A DNA stretch of 12,075 nt, taken from the NCBI GenBank assembly GCA_018725425.1, contig QLUL01000019.1, positions 1 to 12,075 of the forward strand. The letters run 5' to 3'. Of this stretch, positions 1 to 7,149 are shown piece by piece. Below the pieces are notes generated by a model. The model ran no database searches, was not told the origin of the DNA, and saw only the letters and a program-made list of their open reading frames with translations. Numbering within the stretch: the first letter of the stretch is position 1; every line of letters begins with the position of its first letter. Source of the DNA: Chloroflexota bacterium. GTDB lineage: Bacteria; Chloroflexota; Dehalococcoidia; SZUA-161; SpSt-899. Both the position numbers and the translations under genes were made by a program.

Positions 1-60
1 CTCGGGTGCCAGCAAGCGGGCTAGCGCCTTGTCTTTGAATGCTTGTCCGTATCGGGCCAT
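1..60 (-). CDS. IS3-type transposase OrfA, N-terminus only (runs off the left edge)
   Basis: On the minus strand an ATG at 60 opens a frame reading MARYGQAFKDKALARLL and continuing past base 1. This is the characteristic start of a group of IS3-family OrfA proteins (a helix-turn-helix DNA-binding subunit that works with an OrfB DDE integrase), recognised from memory of that group. Only 20 codons are visible, so the family call rests on the N-terminal signature alone. Upstream there is only a weak purine-rich ribosome site (AAGAAAG). The frame points away from the plus-strand IS630 transposase that begins about 50 bases to the right, so two different insertion sequences abut here. The element's outer end is probably near 109, where the minus strand reads TGTCGCC, consistent with the usual TG terminus of IS3 elements. 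Confidence 0.6.
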   Translation of the reverse strand, partial: MARYGQAFKDKALARLLAPE

Positions 61-109
61 GTTCGTCTTTCTTCGCCGCCCCAGGGTTTTTGGTTCTATC
101 GAGGCGACA
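1..109 (-). mobile_element. End of an IS3-type insertion sequence (partial)
   Basis: This stretch holds the OrfA start and about 49 bases of upstream DNA, ending in TGTCGCCTCGATAG read on the minus strand from 109. An IS3-type element would end in TG, so 109 is a reasonable boundary. The other end lies outside the window, so neither an inverted repeat nor a target duplication can be confirmed. The same-frame plus-strand translation of this DNA (from 29) shows no resemblance to an IS630 N-terminus, which supports a junction near 110. Confidence 0.45.
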
Positions 110-1008
110 ACTATTCTGACGTATGGGGAGTCCCAGACCCGAGGTCGGCGCTACCTTTCTGGTCGCACCCTGACTCTGGCCCAAGAATGGCATCTGCGCT
201 CGATCATCATCGGCGAGAACCCCACGCAGATGAGTCTGCCCTTTGCCCTGTGGAATCGCCGCGCCGTGATGCAATTGATCAAGACCTTGTTCGACATCGA
301 TATGCCCATTCGCACCGTCGGCGAATACCTGCTGCGCTGGGGCTACACGCCGCAGCGGCCCATCAAGCGGGCACTGGAGCAAAACCCAGTCAAAGTCCAG
401 CAGTGGCTCAACGACACCTACCCAGCGATTGCGGCGCGGGCCAAGGAGCAAGGCGCGGTCATCTACTGGGGCGACGAAACGGCAGTGGCCCAAGACGGTC
501 ACTGGCTGCGTGGCTACGCGCCTGCGGGACAAACGCCCGTCCTGGCAGCGCCGAGCAAGCGCCATGGGCTGACGATGGTCTCGGCCATCAGCAACCAAGG
601 GTTGGTGCGCTTTGAGTTCATTGAGGAGGCCATGAACACCGACTTGTTCATTGGCTTCATGGAGCGCCTGATTGCCGACAGCAGTCAGAAGGTGTTCCTG
701 ATCCTGGACAATCTGAAAGTGCATCACGCCAAGCTCGTCACCGCCTGGCTGGCCGAGCGCAGCGATCGCATTGAGGTCTTTTATCTGCCGCCGTACTCGC
801 CCGAGATCAACCCCGACGAATACCTGAACCGGGATTTCAAAACCGAATTGCGCAGCGCAGACCGCGCCCGCAGCAAAGGGGCCTTCCGGGACATGGCGAG
901 CGCCTTCATGGAGCGCTTGGCTAAAACCCCGGAGCGGGTGATGGATTACTTCAAACATTCGGCGGTACGGTATGCCGCTGACGCGGCTATTTGATTGCCG
1001 GGTTAATA
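110..1008 (+). mobile_element. IS630-family element remnant
   Basis: The transposase stop (992-994) is followed immediately by TTGCCGGGTTAATA (995-1008), ending in TA. This is a plausible right terminal repeat with the TA target that IS630 elements duplicate. The left end has been lost to the adjoining IS3-type element, so the repeat cannot be matched to a partner in this window. The remnant lies 72 bases beyond the stop of the last polysaccharide gene and marks the downstream edge of the operon. Confidence 0.5.
113..994 (+). pseudogene. IS630-family transposase, 5'-truncated
   Basis: A DDE transposase of the winged-helix IS630 type, which cuts and pastes the element into TA targets. An open frame runs from an ATG at 29 (321 residues), but roughly the first 30 residues are translated from the neighbouring insertion sequence. 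Recognisable IS630 protein begins around RGRRYLSGRTLT (from about 131). After it come the conserved LPFALWNRRAV and RTVGEYLLRWGYTPQRP segments and then the catalytic core: the first Asp in WGDETA (codon 473-475), the second in LILDNLKVHH, and the Glu in SPEINPDEYLN. The C-terminus (YFKHSAVRYAA) is intact. Members of this group are about 340-350 residues, so about 50-90 N-terminal residues, including the DNA-binding helix-turn-helix, are missing. The catalytic triad survives, but the protein should not bind its ends properly. It is probably dead, though it could still be translated from 29 or an internal start. Confidence 0.8.
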
Positions 1009-1080
1009 ATGAGATCGCAAACTATACCGCCTTGACCATGCCTATCGATTGAGTTCGATACACAGACATCCACTTCGCTT

Positions 1081-2178
1081 CTACAAAATCCCTGCGCGGT
1101 CAAACCTAATGCTCCAAGAGTTAGATGCTGCAAATTTCAAGACTTGATTCGTGTCTGGTCTGAATTCAAACGCTTTTAAAACCAGACAATTGATATCCTC
1201 TATCCCAGCGCTGATAAATGCGCCCTCTTCGTTGAAGCGTAGCGCCATCTCGCCAAAGTCTGTGGAAATCACCGGCAACCCCAATGCACGGTATTCGTAA
1301 TACTTGATAGGATCAACTGACGCCGTTAATTCATTTTTTTTGAACGGAATCAACCCAACATCGAAATCCTGCATGGCGACCAACGCTGCCTGATGATTGC
1401 AGGCAGGCAGCATTTTAATATTTTGTGGCATAGGTAACGGTACGGGAGAAAATACCGGACCGATCAACCGCACCTCATCTAATGGTCTCGCCTTTGCCAG
1501 CTGAATGACCCACTCCCAGTCGAACCAGCTAGCAATCGTCCCCAGGTAGCCAAACACCTTTTGGGTCCGAGTAGAATCGATGGTTTTTGGGGGTGGCAAC
1601 ACATTCAGATCCAGCCCGTTATGCACCAGCCGCACATCTCCCCTGAGGGTAGACCAACGCTGCTGAATGGCAGTCGATGAAGCCAGTACAGTGCACACAC
1701 GACGTACCAGCTGCTTCTCTCGCCGGCGCATAGCCAAACTAGAAAGACCCGCATAGAACGCTGGGAAATCATCCATGGCGTCATACAAAGAGGCACCGCC
1801 CCTGAACCGACTCACCATCGCCAAGGCCAACGCCGACGGCTTGCCTATCGCTAACAAGGTCCCATGTTGATTATCGAAGGCATCAAGCTCACAGAACAAC
1901 CGCTGCCACAATAATGCATTCACCCAGCCAGACCCTAGCAGCGGCTCGATCGGCAATGCAGGAGGCCGAATTACCCGAAGCCACGGAGGGTTTGAACACT
2001 GATGCCTATCCTCCTTTGCCCCCAAGCGACGTAAGTCAGACAGCGAAGGGAAGCGGGTTGGGTATGGATCAACCCAAAGCACCTCATCTCCGGTACGCCC
2101 ATGAAACCACTCGACAAACTTGTGCGGCCGCTGGGAAAAGCTCAGCCAAGGAACTGGCGACAAATACAAAAGGCGCAT
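1081..2178 (-). CDS. Glycosyltransferase (GT4/GT1-like, GT-B fold), last gene of the operon
   Basis: A 365-residue cytoplasmic glycosyltransferase, probably adding one sugar to the polysaccharide made by this operon; donor and acceptor cannot be read from sequence. The N-terminal half has LLYLSPVPWLSFSQRPH (residues 3-19) and YDAMDDFPAF (132-141). The C-terminal nucleotide-sugar half has FGYLGTIASWFDW (209-221), FDVGLIPFK (272-280) and DPIKYYEYRALGLPVIS (289-305), the last containing the Glu-rich donor-binding segment of this superfamily. It is clearly related to the middle domain of the 1256-residue fusion upstream (YDCMDHHEGF, IGYYGAIAEWFDL, FDVCLLPFK, NPVKAYEYLGAGKPIVS). No signal peptide or membrane segment is seen. 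Its ATG shares one base with the wecB stop (TAATG) and there is no good ribosome site, so it probably depends on coupling to wecB. The C-terminus (NSWSIRFDRAGIL) ends slightly short but looks natural. Confidence 0.88.
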   Translation of the reverse strand: MRLLYLSPVPWLSFSQRPHKFVEWFHGRTGDEVLWVDPYPTRFPSLSDLRRLGAKEDRHQCSNPPWLRVIRPPALPIEPLLGSGWVNALLWQRLFCELDAFDNQHGTLLAIGKPSALALAMVSRFRGGASLYDAMDDFPAFYAGLSSLAMRRREKQLVRRVCTVLASSTAIQQRWSTLRGDVRLVHNGLDLNVLPPPKTIDSTRTQKVFGYLGTIASWFDWEWVIQLAKARPLDEVRLIGPVFSPVPLPMPQNIKMLPACNHQAALVAMQDFDVGLIPFKKNELTASVDPIKYYEYRALGLPVISTDFGEMALRFNEEGAFISAGIEDINCLVLKAFEFRPDTNQVLKFAASNSWSIRFDRAGIL

Positions 2179-3305
2179 TACGAAAAGTGCGCTCTCAGCG
2201 TTTCAACGATCCGCTCTGCACTATGCCCATCACCGTATGGGGATATCCCGCGCGCCATCATTCGATAAGCCGCCTCATCATCCAACAGGCTCTGCGCCTC
2301 TTTGACAATACGATCATAGTTCGAGCCCACAAGTTTGACGACTCCAAGCTCTACAGCCTCCGGCCGTTCAGTTTCGTCCCGCAACACCAGTACAGGCTTG
2401 CCCAGAGCCGGAGCCTCTTCTTGCACCCCGCCCGAATCACTGATGATCAGATAGGAACGCTTCATGGCTGCAACAAACGGCGCATAGTCCAAGGGTTCGC
2501 AAAGATGAATGTTCGGACATTTTCCGAGCATCTCATGCGCGACATTTTTCACATTCGGGTTGGGGTGCACTGGGTATAGAAAATGAACATCATGATTACG
2601 TTCTGCAAGCGTTCTCAACGCCCGGCAGATGTTGCGGAACGGCTCTCCAAAATTCTCCCGACGGTGTGACGTAATCAATATCAAACGTTTATTGTCATCT
2701 AACTCGATGCCAATCTCTAGGTTCTTCGCTACTGCTATCAAAAGCGCATCGATGACGGTGTTGCCTGTGACAATGATCTTGCTATCCGAAACCCCCTCGC
2801 GCAACAGGTTCTGACGCGAGCCCTCAGTCGGGGCAAAGTGCCAACGAGCCAACTTCCCGGCAATCACTCGGTTGGCTTCTTCAGGGAAGGGGTTTTGCAT
2901 ATCCCATGTGCGTAAACCAGCTTCCACATGTCCGATGGGAATCCGGTGATAAAAACAGGCGAGCGCCACGGTCATCACTGTGGTGGTGTCGCCCTGAACA
3001 AGAACTACATCAGGTTTCTCGGTCTGCAACACATCATCCAAATCCAGAAGCAGTCGCGCAGTCAACGTGGTGAGCGCCTGATTGGGGCGCATGATATCGA
3101 GATCAATGTCTGGATCGATGCTGAAGAAGTTCAGCACCTGATCCAGCATATGGCGATGCTGGGCCGTGGCCAGAACGCGCACATCAGCCCAAGGTTGCTT
3201 TTTCAACCCGAGTATGATCGGAGCCATCTTTATGGCCTCAGGACGAGTGCCTACAACGCAAAGAATTTTGTGCCTAATTTTAACAGGCCCTTGAAAAAAT
3301 GCCAT
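2178..3305 (-). CDS. wecB: UDP-N-acetylglucosamine 2-epimerase (non-hydrolysing)
   Basis: This enzyme reversibly converts UDP-GlcNAc to UDP-ManNAc in the cytoplasm, giving a donor for ManNAc or, after oxidation, ManNAcA residues in surface glycans. The 375-residue length is normal. Family motifs are in order: KILCVVGTRPEAIKMAP (13-29), QGDTTT (104-109, the Asp of the active site), GHVEAGLRTWD (125-135), PFPEEANR (139-146), SHRRENFGEP (213-222, the catalytic-region His) and SDSGGVQEEAPALGKPVLVLRDETERPE (289-316; UDP and allosteric UDP-GlcNAc contacts). All expected catalytic residues are present. The ATG at 3305 lies 12 codons before the conserved core; only a weak GGGTG precedes it. It is 64 bases after the fusion gene, the largest gap in the operon, and its stop overlaps the next gene's start. 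No UDP-ManNAc dehydrogenase (wecC) is in the window. The symbol mnaA is also used for this family. Confidence 0.95.
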   Translation of the reverse strand: MAFFQGPVKIRHKILCVVGTRPEAIKMAPIILGLKKQPWADVRVLATAQHRHMLDQVLNFFSIDPDIDLDIMRPNQALTTLTARLLLDLDDVLQTEKPDVVLVQGDTTTVMTVALACFYHRIPIGHVEAGLRTWDMQNPFPEEANRVIAGKLARWHFAPTEGSRQNLLREGVSDSKIIVTGNTVIDALLIAVAKNLEIGIELDDNKRLILITSHRRENFGEPFRNICRALRTLAERNHDVHFLYPVHPNPNVKNVAHEMLGKCPNIHLCEPLDYAPFVAAMKRSYLIISDSGGVQEEAPALGKPVLVLRDETERPEAVELGVVKLVGSNYDRIVKEAQSLLDDEAAYRMMARGISPYGDGHSAERIVETLRAHFS

Positions 3306-3318
3306 TCAACACACACCC

Positions 3319-3349
3319 ATTCTAGCCCATTGCGGAGCGTACGAGTAAA
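3319..3349 (-). promoter_or_regulatory. Possible internal promoter before wecB
   Basis: Read on the minus strand, TTTACT (3349-3344) and TAGAAT (3324-3319) resemble -35 and -10 boxes, but the spacer is 19 bases and the start would fall only about 6 bases before the wecB ATG. It sits in the only sizeable gap of the operon. The match is weak and could be chance. Confidence 0.25.
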
Positions 3350-3369
3350 GATTCTGCAGGGAGGCTGTT

Positions 3370-6300
3370 TTACTCATTTTTAGAATCATTTTCCGACTTT
3401 TCGCTCAATTTAGACGCGACACTGTTTTGAGCCCGATATCTATGTGTTACCCATTTCCCCCACTTGGCCTCATAGATCTTCTTGTTTGCTTCAAACAGTT
3501 TTTCCCGCTCTTGCTGCTTCAGTTTGTTGAATGAAGCCGATAGATGATGATGAATAAACACATCCTCGGCACATACAATACGCAATCCGAGTTGATCGAT
3601 ACGGCGGCAGTAATCATCATCTTCAAAGAATCCACGGCCAAAAGCCTCATCCAATGTGCCGACTCGTTCGTACGTTGCCCGGGGCATCATAACGCAGAAG
3701 AAGGCGACAGTTCTTAGGGGGAAAGCTTGTCCAATACGTCGGCGTGTGTAGGCAGCAGACTTAATCAACATCTCTTCCATGTACGCATAGTCAATATCGA
3801 CCTTAGCCTCATTGCCGATATTGTTCGTTACCGGGCCGATCAGACCTATGGTTTTATCTCTTTGAAGATGTCGAACGAGAGTGCGAATCCAGCCCGGCGT
3901 AACATAGGTGTCGTTGTTGAGCATTACTAGGTACTCACCACTAGCAACAGCCAGCCCTTGGTTGTTTGCAGCAGCAAAACCCCGATTATCCTCGTTAAGG
4001 ATCAGCTTGCGATTCACGCCGCTGGCAACCCATTTTGACAAGAAGGCCGGCGAGCCATCACTGGAAGCGTTATCAACCACAATGATTTCTAGTGGCTCGT
4101 ACTGACTGTATTCACCCAGGCTATCCAAGCACGCACGGGTGAGTTCAATGTTGTTGTAGGTCACAACAACAATGCTTACTTTGGCGTCACGAGAGGCCGA
4201 TTCGGCTTGCTGAATGAGCACTTCAGCACGGTGCTGCCAGGTTTGCCCTTTTGCTAAGGCTTTACGCTGTTGGATCAGGGCGTCTGGTTCTGGTTGGCTT
4301 AACACTTTGCTGACTGCGCCGAGGAAAGCATCTTTACCGTCCGCCACGAATACCAACCCACCAAACTGCGCCATTTCCGGCAAGGCGACACTCACGATAG
4401 GTTTCCCCGCACCCAGATATTCGTAGGCTTTGACCGGATTCGTCGCCAAGGTCAGCGGGATAACCTTGAATGGTAACAGACAGACATCGAAGCCATGTAG
4501 ATAATGAGGCAGCACACTGTAGGGCACTTCACCTGTGAAGGTAACGTTATTCAGATCTACCAGCTTTGACTTTGCATTAACGGTATCGGCTCCGATCAAC
4601 AGTACGGAGCAGTCCCGATGTTGCCTGGCGACAGCTTCGACCAGATCCAAGTCAAACCACTCTGCAATTGCACCGTAGTAGCCAATGACTCGACGACCCT
4701 GTGGATCACGATAAATGCTAACCGGAACTTTTGCAAAGTGTTCGTAATCGCCCGCATTGCGGATCAGCGCACAATGCCTGGCGTGGGGAGTGATCGTGTC
4801 GTTTAGCCAGGTGGATGTGGTGATCGTCAGTTCCGCTTCGCTCAGCAGTTGCTTCTCTAATTGCATCAGTGATTCAGCATTGTTGCCAAAGCCTTCGTGG
4901 TGATCCATGCAGTCATAGAGCAGTCGGCTGTTGGGCAGTACAGAAGCTATGCCGTACCAAAAGGGATGATCAACCAGCGAAACGATCTGCCTACAATCAG
5001 CCCAATCCAATACTTCACCGATGCTTCGCTTGAGCTTAGAAACGGTTTCCAGACTCGGGGCATCCGAGTAAATGGAAGGCGCACCCTTGGCAAACAACTT
5101 GATCTGAAAAAGCTCGCCTGAAGCATCCAGCGCATCAACCTCAAAGCCGTCACGTTCGTCATCCACCAGATCTGAAGAAATGTAGAAAACCCGTCGGCCT
5201 GTTGCAGCCAGCGCCAGCGCCAATTGTTGAGGGCGCTGATGCCGAAAATACCAATCAATGACACCCCAAACGAAATAGTCTGGCTTGTCATCCTTCTGAG
5301 CTAAGGGCCTGATTTCTGGTGCATGGAACTGCGTATATCGCAATGATCTGTGAGCGATTGACCGAACAATTTTGCGATACATCCGGCGGTAGGCAAATCT
5401 GGCCATGTTTTTCACAGCCGCGGGCAACGGCAGGCTGTGGTAGTGGTGGCGTAGCGCTTGCGTCATTTGTTGTCGATCTTGATTGGTAAGACCGTAGCGA
5501 ACCAGCCGAGCAACAAAACGCAAAGGCTGCGTCAGGCGCCACGAAGCGCTGTTCTTGATGGTTTTAATTAGTGTCGAAACCGCATCACGCTCCGCTACAG
5601 CTGCATCACCCTCCGCTACAGCTGCATCACGCTCCGCTACAGCTGCATCACGCTCCGCTACAGCTGCATCACGCTCCGCTACAGCTGCATCACGCATTAC
5701 CAATGCCGCGTCGTTCTCGATTAGCTTCCGCAAACTCACAACAAAATATTTGTGCAATGTCTCGTCCATTAGCTTACGAAATAACGACTCAGCCTCCAAA
5801 TCTATATTCTCGCCAACTGGTAACGTAATAGCAGGTAATAGTTCGCGTGAAGCAATTACAAATTGTCGATAATGCGGCTCCTTGAAATCTGAAGGATAGA
5901 GGGTCCGATTAAAGTTTTCACTCGCTTCCAGGACAATATGTTTTAGATCTGGAATTTCCCACGTACAGACCACGAAAGCTAAAAGTTCTTGCAGCCAAGG
6001 CGCATGGCCGTGACCAATTGTTTGGCAATACCAACCCAATTGGCCAAGATGCTCTACTGTCTCAGTAAGAGAAGGCAGTCCAAATCTGTGATGTTCCTCC
6101 AGCCATGAATAATCTCGCCCAAAAATGGTTCGGTATTGTTGGTCTACAGCCTTGTCAATCGCAAGCGCATCGCACGACTCAGCGGAGGGAAAGCCAAGGA
6201 GAATTGCTTTCTTGCTTAATGACGCCAGTCTATCCAGGAACACGTTACGTGACTCTGGAGGGACATGTTCCAGTACATCAACGGCAGTTACGTAATCGAA

Positions 6301-7140
6301 CACACGCCCGTCTAATTCGGCAGAAAAAACGTTACCACTAATATATCCATTTTGAGGCCTTCCTTGAATTAGAGGATCAACATAATTAATAGTTGCTCCG
6401 GGTATAAATTGCCCAAACAGGCATTCCGGACCGCTACCTACGTCAAGCACTGAACTCCCAGTGGCTAAACCCGCCTGCGTCAGCAAGTCTGCCGAAGCTT
6501 TGTAGCGACTATATTGATCGAAAATGATTCCTTCATTCTCATTATTTCGAGTGGCCTTAGGTGAAGTTTTAATTTCGTGCTGCATTGCGTAGACCGAAAA
6601 CTTATCAAGCCAATCACGCCACTCTTTTAATGCATTGTTATCACATATTTTACGGAGAATAATTCCAATTCCACAAGGCCAGCCGAGCGTCATGTCATTT
6701 TCAATTTCAAGAATTTCTCCTATCGGGGAAAATACGTGCTCAAAATCCTCCTTTGAAAACCGCCAGTGATCAGCAGGGTAATCATGCAATTCGAAACCAG
6801 GAGAACGCGTGGTAATCAGCAAGATGCCGCCTGGCTTTAAAACAAGCAACATCTGCAACAAGGCTTCTCTCCATTCGAAGCAGTGCTCAAGCATCTCTGT
6901 CGATAAAACCATATCGAACGTGCTTTCGCTATATATGGCGTTTAACTCAAGTACGCTCACTACTCGATCTACGCCTTTGCCGTCAAATAGATCCACGCCA
7001 ACATATTCCCTTACCGAATCCATCAACAAGTCTCGAAGTGTTCCATTAACGTCTCGCGAACCAACCTCTAGCAATGTATATGAAGGAATAATATATTTCT
7101 TCGCTTTCTTACCAAAATCGTAACACCAAGCATTGCACAT
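3370..7140 (-). CDS. Multidomain methyltransferase / glycosyltransferase fusion (MT-MT-coiled coil-GT-GT2), WsaE-like architecture
   Basis: A 1256-residue cytoplasmic protein that looks like a chain-building and chain-modifying enzyme in one. Domain 1 (about 20-170) is a class I SAM methyltransferase with LLEVGSRD (23-30) and STEMLEH (80-86). Domain 2 (about 205-400) is a second one with VLDVGSGPE (231-239) and AVDVLEHVP (286-294). Residues 466-530 form a coiled coil with five perfect or near-perfect RDAAVAE heptads (483-517), then SASWRLTQPLR (531-541) and a basic helical stretch (541-602) that could touch the membrane. Domain 3 (about 620-975) is a GT4/GT1-like glycosyltransferase (FDVCLLPFK, NPVKAYEYLG). 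Domain 4 (about 987-1230) is GT2: VSIVVVTYNN, LNNDT as the metal-binding DXD equivalent, and FFEDDDYCRR. The ATG at 7140 has AGGA six bases upstream, using the wzt stop region (TAAGGA). WsaE of Geobacillus stearothermophilus combines a methyltransferase and two rhamnosyltransferase domains; substrates here are inferred, not shown. Confidence 0.9.
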   Translation of the reverse strand: MCNAWCYDFGKKAKKYIIPSYTLLEVGSRDVNGTLRDLLMDSVREYVGVDLFDGKGVDRVVSVLELNAIYSESTFDMVLSTEMLEHCFEWREALLQMLLVLKPGGILLITTRSPGFELHDYPADHWRFSKEDFEHVFSPIGEILEIENDMTLGWPCGIGIILRKICDNNALKEWRDWLDKFSVYAMQHEIKTSPKATRNNENEGIIFDQYSRYKASADLLTQAGLATGSSVLDVGSGPECLFGQFIPGATINYVDPLIQGRPQNGYISGNVFSAELDGRVFDYVTAVDVLEHVPPESRNVFLDRLASLSKKAILLGFPSAESCDALAIDKAVDQQYRTIFGRDYSWLEEHHRFGLPSLTETVEHLGQLGWYCQTIGHGHAPWLQELLAFVVCTWEIPDLKHIVLEASENFNRTLYPSDFKEPHYRQFVIASRELLPAITLPVGENIDLEAESLFRKLMDETLHKYFVVSLRKLIENDAALVMRDAAVAERDAAVAERDAAVAERDAAVAEGDAAVAERDAVSTLIKTIKNSASWRLTQPLRFVARLVRYGLTNQDRQQMTQALRHHYHSLPLPAAVKNMARFAYRRMYRKIVRSIAHRSLRYTQFHAPEIRPLAQKDDKPDYFVWGVIDWYFRHQRPQQLALALAATGRRVFYISSDLVDDERDGFEVDALDASGELFQIKLFAKGAPSIYSDAPSLETVSKLKRSIGEVLDWADCRQIVSLVDHPFWYGIASVLPNSRLLYDCMDHHEGFGNNAESLMQLEKQLLSEAELTITTSTWLNDTITPHARHCALIRNAGDYEHFAKVPVSIYRDPQGRRVIGYYGAIAEWFDLDLVEAVARQHRDCSVLLIGADTVNAKSKLVDLNNVTFTGEVPYSVLPHYLHGFDVCLLPFKVIPLTLATNPVKAYEYLGAGKPIVSVALPEMAQFGGLVFVADGKDAFLGAVSKVLSQPEPDALIQQRKALAKGQTWQHRAEVLIQQAESASRDAKVSIVVVTYNNIELTRACLDSLGEYSQYEPLEIIVVDNASSDGSPAFLSKWVASGVNRKLILNEDNRGFAAANNQGLAVASGEYLVMLNNDTYVTPGWIRTLVRHLQRDKTIGLIGPVTNNIGNEAKVDIDYAYMEEMLIKSAAYTRRRIGQAFPLRTVAFFCVMMPRATYERVGTLDEAFGRGFFEDDDYCRRIDQLGLRIVCAEDVFIHHHLSASFNKLKQQEREKLFEANKKIYEAKWGKWVTHRYRAQNSVASKLSEKSENDSKNE
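5581..5694 (-). repeat. 21-base tandem repeat, in frame, encoding RDAAVAE heptads
   Basis: Five consecutive 21-base units (5590-5694) plus a 9-base partial unit (5581-5589) lie inside the fusion gene. On the plus strand the unit is approximately GCTCCGCTACAGCTGCATCAC. The units are almost identical at the DNA level; one carries a G-to-C change on the plus strand (CACCC instead of CACGC), turning Arg to Gly in the fifth heptad. Because 21 is a multiple of three, unit gain or loss changes the coiled-coil length by whole heptads without breaking the frame. Confidence 0.95.
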
Positions 7141-7149
7141 AAAAAATCC

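Noticed and set aside
1914..2579. Plus-strand frame of 221 codons opposite the glycosyltransferase and wecB
   Set aside because: It lies antisense across two well-supported genes and their junction and shows no recognisable domain.
5581..5694. CRISPR array
   Set aside because: The repeats are directly contiguous without spacers and lie in frame within a coding sequence.
5555..5872. Plus-strand repetitive frames with SATAASR or HAPLQLH repeats
   Set aside because: They are the antisense reading of the 21-base repeats inside the fusion gene. The minus-strand frame has intact domains on both sides.
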